From Haliclystus octoradiatus (Eukaryota > Cnidaria > Staurozoa > Stauromedusae > Haliclystidae), in NCBI GenBank assembly GCA_916610825.1, contig OU744446.1, forward strand, positions 23,512,445 to 23,576,444: a DNA stretch of 64,000 bases, given 5' to 3'. The notes under the pieces were generated by a model, which ran no database searches, was not told the DNA's origin, and saw only the letters and a program-made list of their open reading frames with translations. Position 1 is the stretch's first letter. Each line of letters begins with the position of its first letter. A program made the translations under genes and the position numbers. Shown piece after piece: positions 1-15,700 of this stretch.

Positions 1-383
1 GTAATGCTAATTTCGTTAACGAATGTTGATAGATAAGCGCAACAAGGCTTGGAAAGACTGGTTCGTTGTTATTGCCCTTTAAACGGACACCTTGGCTACA
101 TGGCTCGATAAGGAAGTGTCGTATCAATTCATTATTCAAATCAATTTTGCCTACAAGGAAGAAAGAAAACGTTGAAATGAAAAATGTCGAAATGATACAG
201 TGAAGAACAAACCAATCAAAACACTACGAATAGACAGCACTTAGACAAACAGAGACAGGGCAACGATACTTTAGATCTGCTGGTGTTTCTACATTTAACA
301 AACCCGAACTGACTATTCAGTGTTGATGTACTGAAACTATAGTATTGTGAGTGCAGTTATTCAACTGCAATTTATTTACTTAC

Positions 384-706
384 TAAGGTCACCGCCAGCT
401 TGCTGGATGATCCCCAGAGGTGGCGTCGAAACTTTAACAGCCAGTCCAAAAGCTCCATCGTATGACTGACTATCACGCACAACAAATGTGCCTGGTTGTT
501 TACCGCGCAGGAGCATTGTAGCTGAAATGAAGAATAAAGACGGGTGGTTTACATAAAATCATTAAATTTTAATGAACCGAACATCGGGAACATAAGATAA
601 AGGTACTTCATACCTTCTTCGCGTGAGATTTTCGGCCTGTACCAAAAGTCAAGCGTTTCACGATCAAATCTTATATTAGGATAACGAAGAACTTCACGGA
701 AAAATT
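384..706 (-). CDS. TNS: Tensin SH2-domain exons (partial)
   Basis: Exons 706-614 and 521-384 encode the first two thirds of an SH2 domain. WYRPKISREEA opens the domain, and GTFVVRDSQSYDGAFGLAVKV holds the FLVRES-type segment with the phosphotyrosine-binding Arg (VVRDS). The last exon ends at a donor A|GTAAGT at 383, so the rest of SH2 and any PTB domain lie outside the window. Confidence 0.93.
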
Positions 707-3700
707 CTGAAAATGAAAAAAATATATGACGTGACGATGTAACTTGATCTCATAAATAAATATTTTAACAAACAGGCAAAGCACCAACCTGGAGAGTTCA
801 GATTTCCTGGACTGCCTGCAGATTTGTGAGACCGTCTTCGACCAGTGCGTGGTAACGTATGTTCCGGCTGTGAACTGTCATTCAATGAACTTGAGTGACT
901 TGAGTGGCATGATTTCTGCTCAACCCACAAACATCCAGGACAACCATTACCGCTATCAGAACCGTCACTTGACACACTACAATTGGATTGTGATCTGTAG
1001 ACATGCAATGAAAAAACGTTAGTGAATTGCTTGATTGGGAGCATATCAAAACAATGCCCACCATATGAATGCAGATTCTTGAAGCAAGAGGAACATTTAA
1101 AAGCCTATAGTGCATACTTACATGCAACATACTATAGCGTATTACACCCTTGAAATAGTACCGCAATGTAGTAATCAGTAATTAGTGGACATTAATATAG
1201 GTGAATACAACGCCAGCATGTCAGTGCCATACAAGTTGTACGACGTCAGACACTGATGACCCATACATATAGACAAACAAGGGCAATATATCATACAGTA
1301 TATCTAAAATAATTTTTGTTAGCAAACCCTATTGTTTACCTTGCATAATGCCGTTCATTTCCAGATAAAAATTCTGAATGGTGACTTGCTTTTGGGAGGA
1401 GTCTCGGGCTGGTAAGGATAGACCCTTTGGAATGGTCTATTTTTCCTATGAGACGAGGGCTGTTGCTTAGCTTTGACTTTACCCCAGCAGTGCATCGGCT
1501 TGAATGTTTCGGAATTGAATGCGATTGAAATTCTTTTGTTTGGAATCGAGGACTTCCTGCCAGTCTTGATTGTGAAGGAGAGTCTGGTGCTGAGTGACCA
1601 TTTTCCATTGGTGGGGTATACTCTAGTAAATCGAACAACATGGCGGCAGATTCCACTTTCGTTTCAACTTTGGCCACTGTGATTTCGTCTTCTTCTATTC
1701 GCCTTGGAGAATAACAATGGCCGTTACATAACATAACAATCAAAACTAGTGACTATCCAGTCTAGGGTTGAACGTTGTGGTTGTACCATAGTCACTATTT
1801 ATATAGTGAACGTTGTACCATGGTTGCACAGACTATAAGATCATTATACATTGGCCTCATATCCCAATCGATTCTTAATCGAATTACCGTAACCGATTCA
1901 CAATAAATCAGTATGCCAAATTTCGTGTTTCTATTACGAAATGTCCAATTGTGCTGAATTTGGAGCATTTCCGAACGTACTATTACTTTCTGACTTGTTT
2001 TTCTATTGTATGGATCAAGAGTATACCTTACGTATCGTACCGATATAGATACTGGGTAATTTGATGAAACCTACCGTTTGTTCACGGAAACAGGCACTTG
2101 TTTGACATCGTCAATTTGTGCGTAATCATTTTCAATGCTTGTTAATGAGGATGAATGACTACTAAAGTCCCGTGGTGATTTATCATTATTGCACATGCGC
2201 GGTGGTTGTTCACAAATTGGTGATGATAACGGTGATGTGCTTTTCATTGATTCACCATACGCTGAATCTCCACCAGAGATCGTGTCACTAAAACAGAAAA
2301 TCAGCGATTGTGATACTCTTTCAATAGTACACATGTAAATTGCGGAGAGAAGGTACATTCTCTGTACAGTAAGAATGGCTCAGAAGGATATATGATGAAG
2401 AAGTTAGAGTAGTTCAATGAAACAAAATTCGTGGGTGGTGTGGTGACAGGACATTGCTTAAAAGTTAGAACTTTATGTCGAAGTTTGACCTTTTTGATGG
2501 GAGCACTCGCCCTATCTTGGCAATGAATGTTATCAAGCAACGTTAAAGGAGCAGTATCGATGAGTTCAGTTCGGATATAAGGTAAATATCAGCTCCATTG
2601 CATATTCCGTTGGAGCCCACTGATGTGACTTTTGAGTTCCCTTACTGCTACAAACCAACATGCCTGCACGCGTACTCACTTTTTTGTTGTTGAAGAATTA
2701 CATCTCCTAAAAAAAGAAATGAGTCTGCGTGCAGGCTACTTTCATGTCTGATTACGCACAAATATAAGGATAACCCAAACATAGAAATACTCTATATAAA
2801 TAAAAGCATACATACAGCCTTGGCGAGCTTTGCTCATATTTATCGCAAGGGTAATCGAAATCAGCAGTAGTCAGTAATCCGTGACCAACGCCATTGTGGT
2901 GGCCTTTGCCAATACCAACTCCAGATGGGACATGTCCATTTAACAATATATGTCCTAGAGAAAACGGAAAATTGAACTTACAGGCTACACATTATATTTG
3001 CTCCAAATAATTTTTTGTTTGAATCACAAAAAGATTATCGTATGTTCAAAAGTATTGGAGTTAATACCATGATCATCATTGGCTTTAGACACTTACTTTT
3101 TTCCTTCTGTTGCATAGAATCTCCCGCACGTATGAAAGCAGTGTTAAATGCAAGATCGTTTTCTTGATTCGATTTTGTAAGAGCAGCACTTACTCCGTGT
3201 TCGTATTGAACACGCCTTGGCGGGCTAGAGCTCGTGTAAATATTACTATTCTGTGTAGCACATTGTCCAACAGCGAGTGACCTTTTATTGAATTGGCTGA
3301 TTTTGTCCCCGCAATCAACACCTTTGACAAGGCCAGGTAGTGGCACACCATATCGTCGTGGTTTTGTACTGGAATGCTCAGATGGAAACTGCGTATTGTC
3401 TTGGAAATGCTTGATTTGGCCTGCAACTTGCCCTGGTTGGAACTGATACGCATCTGTATTGATTTGAGCGTTCGCATCTCTTTCGAGTACAAGATTTTCA
3501 TTATCGTAATCTGTCGAATTATTTCGATCGGTTTGTCTGCAGGGAATATCGGGTGGGGATTTCGTAGCTTCAAACACGTCATCAGATTCGGGATTAACTC
3601 CCGACATACTACTTTGATAGACTGAAGGGTTATTATATATAGCATCTGTAAAATCAAATGCTGTATCTGATTCTGTAGCACTTGTTTCATCGTATTCACT

Positions 3701-6700
3701 TGTACTATGGACCTGGCCCAATGGTTTATCAACAATGGGTTGTGCCTGTGCATGGCGTAATCTGATAACCGCTGTATAACTGCTGCTTTGTCGAGAAGGC
3801 AAAGCAGGTTTATCAAAATCATTAACTGATTCATCGATATTTTTAGACTCCACTGTATTGTGGTTTAAATCAGTGATTGGAGTTTGAAATTGTGTTTGAC
3901 TAAATTCACCCAGTTCCCCTAATAAATCCTCTAAAGCTTGTATACCTTTATCCATTTCGTAAGAGGGTTTACTATTAATAGTGTTATTGTTGTGAACAGG
4001 GAAGCTCGGCGTCTTGTGCTGACGTAATAATTGTTCTCTCATCAAAGGATCGATCTGCGCATAAGGATTGCCGTTCACAGGTCCAGGAATGTGATGAGGA
4101 CCTGATGGAAATAAAACAATCATGTTAATACCTGTATCAGTATGCAAAGATTTAGATGTTTATTCTACCAATAAATTTCACAAGAATCTCATGAAATGTA
4201 ACTGTAAAAATGACAAGTCCACACGTAGCCTGCGCGCAGACCCAATTTTTTTTAGGATTAGTATTCATCATAAAAAAGATTTGGGTCTTAGCGCAGGCTA
4301 GTCCACACGAGACTCAATTTGATTTAACATTTATCATCAGGTCCCGGTTTAGTTCGTGTTTAGGGGGTTTAGTCTGTGTATCAGCTCCAAGATATTTAAA
4401 AAATCATAGGGTATGTAAAAATCAAAAATAAATTTTAATGGGTAGTGCAGGCTAGCTGAGACATCCTACTCCCAGTGCCGAAAAGTAAACAGTAGGAAAT
4501 AAAGATGGATGGTAGCTACGTCAAGGGAATGTCTTAATGGGGCAGGGGACAACGATGTCAAAATGGAATCAAACTTTTACATTTTATTAACAAATAGATA
4601 GCTGTGGCATCCTATCATAAGCCAGTCATTCATAGTCTGCACGTAGGCTAAATCATTCACAGAGCATTGCTTTTTGATCCGGTAAGGTACTACCATCTAC
4701 ATATACGTACACAGCAAATGTAGTATGAATGTGAACACAACTCATACGGCAGTGTTATTACGTGGTAGCATGCATATTATCAAATCATTAATTCATTGTA
4801 TAAATAATTGAGAGCTTACCTGAGAACATGTCACGACCGTGAGGCATTGCATAATTCGCTTCCATTGAGTTGAAGCCTACAACAACAATGCGGATAAAAA
4901 TACAATCGAGGCACAAAATATATATATACATATTAGGACATTTAACCATCAATTAGCAATTTTGGAAATATAAATCCTATCGTTGAACAAAAAAATGCAG
5001 ACAACATTGTGATAACGTAGACAATGGCGTTAAAATTATATGGCTAAAAGTTTCCACAGAAATTTGAAAACAAATTCATATACATTTTCAACCAATAAGT
5101 TTAAAAACTGTGTTCTAGAGTTCGTTATGTTTATATTCGAACAATTCTATTTCATCCCAATACTACAATAGTAAAAATATTGATAATTGAGAATAGTCTC
5201 AGTACGCAAAAACAAGAGGCATGTAACTAATGGAAATGGCCGGATGGATTATGGGATAGACGGTATGTATTAACACTCATATAACATATGATACATGACT
5301 CTGTGAGCAGCCCAAAACAAGACTGCTAATTTTAGAATTGTATTTTACTTTACATTCTACGCAGGTGGAGCTCTCAACACGGAAATACAAAGGTCAAATT
5401 ATACAGAAAATAAATAGCCTGATAACTCTGGTAAAGCAGAGGTCAAAGGCTATAAGAAAAAACCCACGGTGCACTCATCAATGACTATGCAATTCGATTT
5501 AGAAAGTTCACAAATGCTGTAGCTACGAGGATATAACACGGAATCAAGTTAGACATTTTTAAATTATTTATTAGTAAACTCAGTTGGGTAGCAAATAACA
5601 GAATAAATAAGAAATTAGGCCTGCAGTACTATAAATTAACAGTTTGGCGTACCAGAGAAGATACCAAGGGATGTACTGTAAGACTTAAAGAAGGAAATTG
5701 AAGCTGCGATTTGCTGAGTTAATTTTATGAGGTGAATTTTTAAAAATCAAAACAGATTAAAAAATAAAAAAACAAGAAGAATGAATTGAATATCAGATTC
5801 AAATTTTCTCCATCAGATAAAAGAGTTTTTCGAATTCAATTCTGTAACGATGAATTCAATAGTAAAACAACGCATTATTTCTGTATACAATTAACAATTA
5901 GTTGTTGTTTTAAACAGAAATAAACATTCACATTAAAAACGGAGACTTTCTAGACGTTTTGTCAAAAATGAATTCTTATTTGGCAATCAGCTAACCATAT
6001 ATTAAAAACGAGGCTCCATTTCATCAGAAGTGCCGGCATGATTAAGGAGTTTATTGAATAAGATATAAGACAAAACATGATTGTTTGGTTAATTGATAAG
6101 TCGATTAATCGAGACAATAGCATTGTAGTCCGAATTGATTGTTTTGAAAGATGATAAATGTTGATGAAGCAATATATCCACACTGCACAAAACGTCAGAA
6201 GTTCAAACTCAAGAACACACACAGAAATTCTATTCAAAATATCTAGCACAAATAAATATCATTCAAAGTTTCTTCACGTATCTAGATAATAAGCTAATGA
6301 AACACTAGAAATGATTATTAAGCTCGGCGTTTGAAAAAGTTGATCACAATTTTCAAACCTCAAAAAATCTTCAAATTTCGTTATTAGCACAGCTAAATAT
6401 CGTGCTTTTTCGCATACCAAGACACGAAAATCAAAGAAAGATGTTCGTAGTTTTCATAAATAGAAACAGAATAAAAGTTTGTGAAAATGAAAACAAATGT
6501 GCATCAGATAATAATTAAATATAGATAAATATACAGTTTTCAAAAGACGTTGCTGTAGAATATGGATAAAAATGTAAATAATATTTCTCGGTAAATCCCT
6601 ACCTATCGCATGCGAGTATTGGAAATATTGGAAATAAAAGAACGCAACAGATTTTGGGAAAGGGAAATAGCTTAGATGAAGGATTATACGCAGGACATCA

Positions 6701-9700
6701 TGTCATCAGGAATTACATATATCAAGTTCAAAACATAATCAAATTAGCACAAACTTACGTTAATAATTAGGCAAATAATTTCAATGTGATACACGCAGTA
6801 AACCCTTTTTTGATATCCAACAAAAACAAGTATAAGTAGTCAGCACAAGACAAATCCAGAGCTTTGATATCAGCAAACCGAAAGATATAAACTCGACAGA
6901 ATTACATTGAAAATTAACACGAAAAATATCACAGGAATAGCCAATAAAAAGAACTAATAATAAATCCACTTGATTATCAACCATTTATGTATTAAATATG
7001 TCGTATTTAAGTAACATCTGTTGACGACGTTTGTTGCTTTGCGTCACTTTACGATGAAGACGTCATGATAATTGAACGCTTGGACGAATGAAGTCAACAT
7101 AAAAAATTGCGACGCGTTTTCTATTGCTTAAAGAGGCGGCGTCGTAAATACCAAAACAAAAAGACTGAAGGAAAGCCACAGAACCAAATGTGATCTCCTG
7201 TTAAGATTACATGCTTAACCAAGTCGCGAGAGCAGTAAAACCCGTTGTGAACATGAAACATTGTTATTTGAAACCAAAAGTAAACATGACATTTTAAAAT
7301 GAAAGAAAACATATGGTGGATATAAAAAGAAAGCAAGATTTTTGGTGTTTGAAATGTTTGCGCGAGCCAATTTCAAGGTTCACTTCATTAAAACAAGTAA
7401 CTGTAGATTATGAATTTTTTAAATGAGAAACAAACATGTCGTTGAACTTGATAAAGAACAGCAAACAGTCATTATTAATACCTCTTTAAAACGAAGTCAA
7501 TTAGAAAAAACAATACATCTGAACCGGTAATTAGCAATTGATCAATCCATCATGAGGTACTTTGGATAAACAAAATCAATCAAAACAATAGCAATTTGAA
7601 GAAATAAATTTATTTTGAGAAAACAAACAAAATTGGGTATTGATGCTAGAAATACATTTCTGATAACATTAACGATATCAGTAATCGTATATATATATTT
7701 AAAATTTATATTTGCATAAAAATACTGTAAGCCATCAGAATCCGAAAATAATCTGATAACAAACACGATAAATAACCATGGTAACCGATAAAGTTGTCAA
7801 TGCACATTTTACTTTCAAATGTCCATGAGTACTATATATACTTTTGATAGGGAGACATACAGTCGAGGCGTAGATTATTTTTAGCAGAAAGATGAGCATG
7901 CACTTTATGATTACGTTTTAAGACCAAATTTGACCTTGTCACGACCATCCTTTTCTTATTTTCGTCACTTGGATAGTGATGGTAATTATAATACTTCACG
8001 CTTCATTTTCCAGATTTTACTAGCCACAATATTTCGCGTTAAAAGTACATAAATATGCACGGAATGCTATTCAAATGACAACATTAATAGGTCAATGGGG
8101 ATCTGTTTAAACTGGTGTTACATCGCCACTATAATAAGTCAATACATTCACCATAACAGAAGTAAACGAAGAATAGAAATTCACTAGAGCAAATACACTT
8201 GATAAGTTACTATACTAGAGCTCTGATGGTCTTAATGATGTGAAAAACAGTGGTGCAAATTGTAAGATAAATGGTAATCCGTTCTAGAAGAGATTTATCA
8301 AAGATTATAGGATTAAAAAACGACAGGATCGGTGAACAAAACCATGAACGAAAATGCATATTGTGATTCAAACTAGCTGAGGCCCGATCTGTTTCGGGAA
8401 GAGGTAAATAGTTTGTATTGCATGGCTGTTTAACTGAGCGGAATTATAGATAATGTAGCAGAATTGGTATTTATCAATGAATTAATCCAGTTTATATGGC
8501 TTCACTTGTATATTGCGATCTCATGACAGTCAGTTACTAGGCGACCAATCCTCAGATTAACCTCGATGTGATAATAATTGAATCATGGCTGATGAATTCG
8601 ATACATCGATATATTATTAGTCAATGCAATGATTTATATAACAAATGAAAATCTAAGTTCTTAAAATACATAACTATCAAATATGGAATAAAGGTTACAA
8701 AATGACTATCCTCCGCAGAAGCACTTCGTTAACACCCAATGACTGGAATGACAATTCAAACTGATGACAACACCGTTTAAGGGAACAGAATGAAATTGAT
8801 CGAGAAGGGATACCAGCTGAACAATAAAACCAGGGCCGTTCCTTGTATGGGGGTATTGGGGAAGTGACACCCCCTGACGACTTAAAGGGGAATACATGAA
8901 AAAACGTTTTATTTAGTTTACATAAAAATCAAGCAAAAACACAATTCTGCATTACTTACCATGCGGTAAATCTTTGCCATCGATATATTCAGTGACGCAA
9001 TTATTCGGATCCTTCAAAAATAGCTCATAAGGGCGGCCAATTTGTTCGAAATCAGAACCAGATGTATCATCTACACAAAAAACAGTTGAGCGGTAAACTA
9101 TGTATGTATGACATGGAAAAGTATTATTGGGTTAAACCACAGTACTTATTTACTAAACTATCGTATGAACTTCAAGCACAGTAGAGAGAGTCTTGGTAGA
9201 AGGGATTTCAAATTAGATAGATAGATAGATGTCAAGTAGTATGTTTGCGCCTACTGCGAGGCAATCGATTGGTGGTTAATTACAATTTAATTTGTCTTAG
9301 TTTGATGTATAATTAACTAACTTTGTTTCATATGTAAGTATTGTATTTACATTTGTGTAATATTTCATATTTAATAATCTTATCAGTGATCAGTATCTTA
9401 GTTCTCGTTTGTTTTAACATTTTTTTATATAATTTTTTTAAATAATTTTAGTAACACATTACATCTAGTTATATAGGTATAAAAGTTTGAAGCATTATTT
9501 GTTTACACGTTTTGTTCAATTGGAAGTTCAATACTTTTTACAAAAGTTATATACAGAACTTATTCTTGGACAGTCCATGATATGATAGAGGAATGAGGCA
9601 GATAAACCACATTCATTACATATGCAACAATTATCAAGGATATGGAAGCTACTGTTCATACAAATCAAATGATGGAAGCATTAATTTTACCATGTCAGTT

Positions 9701-12700
9701 TACGCAATACAAAATAATTTGCATTTCATAATTTGAGGCAGTTGTTTTTTGATGTCTGGATATTGTCAGATAGGCATATTTAACTACATTATATATTTAG
9801 TTGCATCAATAATTTATTTATTTCTTCTTTATATTTAATTTCACTACAGTTTTTTTAATATATGTAGAAGTTCAGCTCCTCGACAATAGAATGAGCGTTT
9901 TCCACGGTCTGTGCGGACTTGTGGAAGAATATACATGTGCTCTGGTGATATAGGTGGATTCTGATTTTTTGGAAAGGCTTTTTAAGTTTTCACCATTTTT
10001 TTATAAAGCTGATTTATGAGCTGTACAAGCTGTTCGTAACTCTACAATATCATAACATACAATATCTACATTTAAGGGTGTATGTGCCCAAGGGCCAGAG
10101 CCGCCCAGAGGAGTTGCCAGCGGTTACGTTAGTTGAACTTTTGCACTGTGAATCACATTTAGCAATACTTGAATTTGGTTTCAATTTTGAATCAGAAATC
10201 CTAGCGTGGACTTGGTCGTCAACGATCTGCCACACATTGTCCACTTCTGGATTTCACAAAATTAATGATTCTCGATTAAATAGTGATGGAATGAAACCGC
10301 ATGTTATGTTTCATAATGTCAGCTGTACTGCCTTACATAACATCATTTGGTAAATATCAGGCTTGACTCATAAATTTAGAACTTGAAATGAATTAAAATT
10401 TGAAGAGAAAGCAGCTTTAAATTGCTTCAAAAAGGATTATGATAAATAATACTATCTAATCCAATCAAATGAATAATAAAATAGAATCAGATCGTTATCA
10501 AAGACGAGGATGAAAGACAATAATATATTTAAATCCCAATTGATCTATGGAGAACTAAGCATAATATTGTATCAAGGTTCCATTAACTTTTAAAAAGGCA
10601 AATAGAATTTGTTTTCCAGGATAAATTCTGACTCAACGAGAAAGAAAAAATCAATCCTCATTTTGTAACAAAACAATGGTCTGATTCAAAAAGAGGCCTC
10701 GATTTCAATCGGATTAAGCGTGAAATTGTTTGATTAGCAAATGAAATAATATATTATAGTTTAGCCCTTATTACAAATGCGGCTTACTGTAATAGAAATG
10801 AAGTACATAAACAAACTTACAACAAAAATATCAATTAAAATGACTCATAAAGGGAAAGTGGAAGGATAAGCTCTGGATAACATCAATTAAAAATTTGATT
10901 TTAAATAGACAGACGCCACAGCTATGAACGTTGATTTCAAAGTCTCGTCAAGTATTGAATGAAATTGTAAATGCCTTGCAATGAATCATGCACAGTATAA
11001 TTCTGAATCCGATTAAATAAAACAGTAATTGAGACGGTATCGCCCTAGCCATGAGAAGGCGCTAGTATAATAGTATAATTCTTCTATTTCTAAAGGAGTG
11101 GCTCTTTTCGCTAAGAACAGTGACTGTAAGTGCTCTTTACTTATGCCAGCCGCGACACTACAGATCAATTTCAACAGATTTCATGGCAGATAGGTCTCGA
11201 TTGTCAATGCGAAACGATACGCCGCAGCTAATCACAATGCAATTCCCTCTAGACCATTCCACTCGCCATCAGAGAATGGCACTCATTTTGATGTTTTGGA
11301 TAATGTCGAGGCTAAATTGAGGCTGAGAATCCGATTGGATGCAAATCACGCAACTGCATTCTCACTTAGTTCTTTGAGCCTAAATCATAATTAGGGATTA
11401 CTTTGAACAACATGGTGAGATAACGAAACAAAACTTACCTTTAGGTTCCGTGGGCGTTATTGGTCCGAATATGAATTCGATTTGACATGTTTGCGGAAAC
11501 CGATCGTCTAAAAATAGTGAAGAATGAATTATCAGATTCTTCTCTAGAGATGGTCATAAAAAATAAATATATGACGAGGGAAAAAAAGGAAACAAATCAT
11601 TTGCGATAGTTGGAAAAAACTTGGATTCTGGGAGGAGAAATTTTATCGCAGACCCTGCACAGGAGAATGAGTCTCACTTTGGTTCCTATTAACACTTAAC
11701 ATATTTCATGTAAAATGCTACTGCGATTACTTCTTTACCTTGACAAGCTTCGTCTAATTCAGATTTATCGAATGCTAGACCATAATCCTTTACGGCGTCT
11801 GTATGGAATTGACATCGGAAAATGACGTCACTCCCTGATTCTTTTTTTCCTGTCTGTCCACATTTTATCTAATAAATGAAAGACAATTTCATTAGACAAC
11901 CATGGTTCGTGAAAATGGATCAAATCAACACAATCTATTCTTCCTACTTTGTGAGTATATCAATCTTACAAATTTACGAGAAAATGAGCTTGAGGATGCA
12001 TCGTGAAAACGACAATCGAAAGGTTGCTTATAGAGAAAGGTTCTTATTTTCACAAATGCAGTTACTTGCATTCGTGGTTCACAACAACAGGTACTTCGTC
12101 CATCGATCCGGATACATTGATATTTGCTCTCCTGTGGGGCAACTGTACATGCATGCTGGTAATAAAACGCGCGTGGTTTAGCTTAGCGAGGTCATGGGGG
12201 ACATTTGAAAAACCACAGAAGTGTTAGTGAGCAAATACAGTCGCTACTGGCAGCAGTATTGTTGAATGCCGTTTGAATGGCAAAATCTATTCAAACTTTG
12301 GAGATGCTGCGGTTTCTCTATTATCACGGGATATAATACCAACATTTAACTGAATTCTAAACTGATCACTGACAGATATCCTGATCACTGACAGATATCC
12401 TGAGCGAAACGGCAGCATGATAATAATGTTGCAATAGTAATAGTATTTTGTGCTTACTGAAAATGCGACTAGAAGGCCAAAGGACAAAAACAAAACTAGG
12501 AGGTCAAAGGCCAAAATATGTTGACATTATTTGCAAGATTTTGGTTGAATTTACAGGCACCAAAACAATTTTGTTCTCATTTCTGCATTTTCTGCATTTA
12601 CCATCACCACTTAAACGGCCCATCAGAATTAAGCCCATCTGTGGAGCAAACAATTCATTGCAAGCAGCATTGGAATTGCAATATTCATAATGTTGTATCT

Positions 12701-15700
12701 TTCACTACCATTCCGGAAAGTAATCTATAGCCCGTTGATTAACAAGAGTCTGGAGTTTGGACACGTTCAGAAAAAGAACAAATTATAGAAAATGTTAGCA
12801 TAAATTGATTTCATTTGAAGATAACGCAATCTACAATAATTTTACCTATTTATAAATCATAATCTGCAACAATGTAATTTACTGCAAACAAACCGATAAA
12901 GTTGTAACGAAAGCAGTTTTTATCACAGTGTCTGAACTCCCAAGTGACCAAGTGTGAAATGTTATCTGGAGGTACAATATCAATTATCCGGCAAATTTCA
13001 GGGAATCTCCATTAATAGATAATCGGTCGATTATATATTCATAATCGGATTCTGATCGGCATTCGTTCATCGTTGTATTGACAATGATATTGGTGTGTTT
13101 ATCGTAGCACTATCACAGATGATGCTACACTTAAATTGATGCGTGCAAATATGAACATTTACAAGTAGAAATCAAGCACATTTATGGGTAACTGAATACT
13201 GTACTTACCATAACATCTCCGTCAAGGTTTATTCCTTTGTCAAAACGAACGCATACCCTTTCCATATCAGACGATGCAATGCTAAAAATTGAATAATAAT
13301 TTACTATAGCTACAAGAAGTTATCATGTTGGTCTAATATAATTAATGACAAATGATAACAGCAACGTTATTATCATCACATTATTTGACAAACATGCAAA
13401 TACAGTAACAGCAGTTAAAAGAATAATTTGCATTCAATGCCTTCAGTGATTAAATTCAAACGGAACGAAATGTACCCGTTTGCAGATGGTAGCGCTTGAA
13501 ATCAGAGTTGACCAAAAATGTTTAGTTGGTCAACTTATCGTGCAGCCATGACGTAGCGTACATGAAGGGCATTAAATGATTTGATACCGGTATTATTTTG
13601 ACCTCAGCATACTCACACCGTCGACAAACAGCTCACGCACCCTGAGTTAGTAAAACCGACAGCATCGCAGTAGGATGCACGAAGTAATGCCATAAATGTT
13701 TGTTTTCGTCGCATTCAAAATTGCAACATGATAGTACAGTATCAGAAAGCCTGTGGCATAAATTCAACACATTTTGGGATAATTTACCAGTTAATATTTA
13801 AATAGCAGTGTCACTGTCTAATACAAACGAATTTGACAGCATGGCAATCATACAGAAGTATAAACGTATAGGCCTAGGGCTAACTATATAAATCGTAAAA
13901 AGCACAGTAAATAGCATGCAATTACGAATGATTCGCGTGCAAAGTGTTAAATATGGTAATAAATAAAACATCGACGATATATTTTATTTTATTATATTAT
14001 TTTCGATAGTTACAAACACATTAATTTAAGCCATCTCACTTGCTTGCAATTAGAAAGCAACAGCGATCAATCATTAGCAAAATTAAAACTTGACATAAAT
14101 ATCCATTCATTCATTACCTTCATGTATCAACGCAGCAAATTATTTGAATAATTATAGACCTCAGTGACTAACTGAACCCTTCTATAAATGTAAAAACCAG
14201 CACCAAAGGTCAACAGCCTGACAATCCAAACAACCATACAACAACCATGTCTTGTGAGAAATGAATTCCGTTGCAAAATGCACGGCGTGAATAAATTTGA
14301 AAAGCGGAAACGAAACATGCTAGCATGCAGTGATGTTACTATCAGAAAACCCGTCATTTCGAAGAGTCCGCGCGAGAGGAGAAATTGAAATAATATACAC
14401 CGCAAGGCACGTCCAACAAGCATAATGATATTGGCAACTTAGGTGTAATGAACAAGTCATATCATTTGCCAAAAAATAAAAAAATTATACAAATAACAAC
14501 ATTTTTCAACATGATATTTTATGCAACTATGAAGACAGGAGATGGAGATTATAAGTTTATCAAATGAAATGTCTTCGTCTTTCATACCAATCAAAAGTAA
14601 TTTACAAATATATCAATAAACAAAACTATCAAATTTAAACTATATATACTAACAAACAAATTTAATTATCAATTTTTTTTATATCCTTGTGTTCCTTTTC
14701 CAAAAATTTAACTAGCCAGAAATCTAACCAGAAACTAGCAGCATCAAATATGTTCCGGCGGACTATAGGGATTCTAATGAACACGATTTACAAAATATTA
14801 CGTCGGAATCCCTGCAATATGAATTGCTTAGAATTTCTCAGATAACCAATGTTTATTAAATATGGTGAAAGTCCTGTTCGGAATTTGATTATTAAAATGT
14901 TGCCAATGCTGAAGAGGGATACAGTTATCTTGTGCGCTCAACAATTCCCCTGTGCCTCCCCTTCCCTAACCCCAACATGTGATAGATGAATCAAACACAG
15001 CCTGTCACACACAGCAAGCGGGTAGTAACCATTTATTCTGGAATAGAAAACGATTAACAATTTGTTCTTACTATGTATCTGACGTAGCGATTAATTTCAT
15101 TCCTTGATAAACACGAAAGAACGGATGACAACCACCATCAGCTTCAATGTGAGGTATTCCATGTAAGATAAGATCACGAAGAACAATTGGTCTGAAATAG
15201 GGATCACATGAAAGTCTAGAACACATACAGTAGTTAATAATTAAGTTATAACGGTCACTGGAGAGAGGTATCAGTTAGGTTATTTATCACAACGAGTCAA
15301 ATTAAATTTAGAAGTTACGTCCATGGCATTTTCACAGTTTTAATGACTTCAGGCTCAAATCTAAATCTGATACAGATGTAAGTAGACTTATTCTGAGTTT
15401 ACAAAAGCCATACTCACTTTTTGGATATTTTTAACCGATGTTCCAACATTTCTCCAATATAGAAAATGTACCTGCAGAAGAAAGTGACATATCAGAATGC
15501 TGCAAAGTACATAAGCATTTTAAGTACGCAAGAAATTAGCTAAAAGTCAGTATGTTGACTGAAGCAGCTAAAATAACAATTATTGCAAACAGGAATTCAA
15601 TTAAGATGGGCCTACCCACCTACCACAGCCAGTAGAACTAACAGAAAGTGGTTCTTCTGGTTCAAAATTTGAAATCAGACTTGTGTGATAAACATCTGAC

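Noticed and set aside
2660..2720. Small extra tensin exon with AG and GT ends around 2693-2716
   Set aside because: It sits inside an inverted-repeat element, and exons 3097 and 2954 already join in phase without it.
8829..8885. CAGGGCCGTTCC as a second hAT end
   Set aside because: No inverted partner or 8-bp duplication could be found.
10050..10353. Overlapping open frames on both strands
   Set aside because: No family resemblance; intronic position with no matching splice phases.
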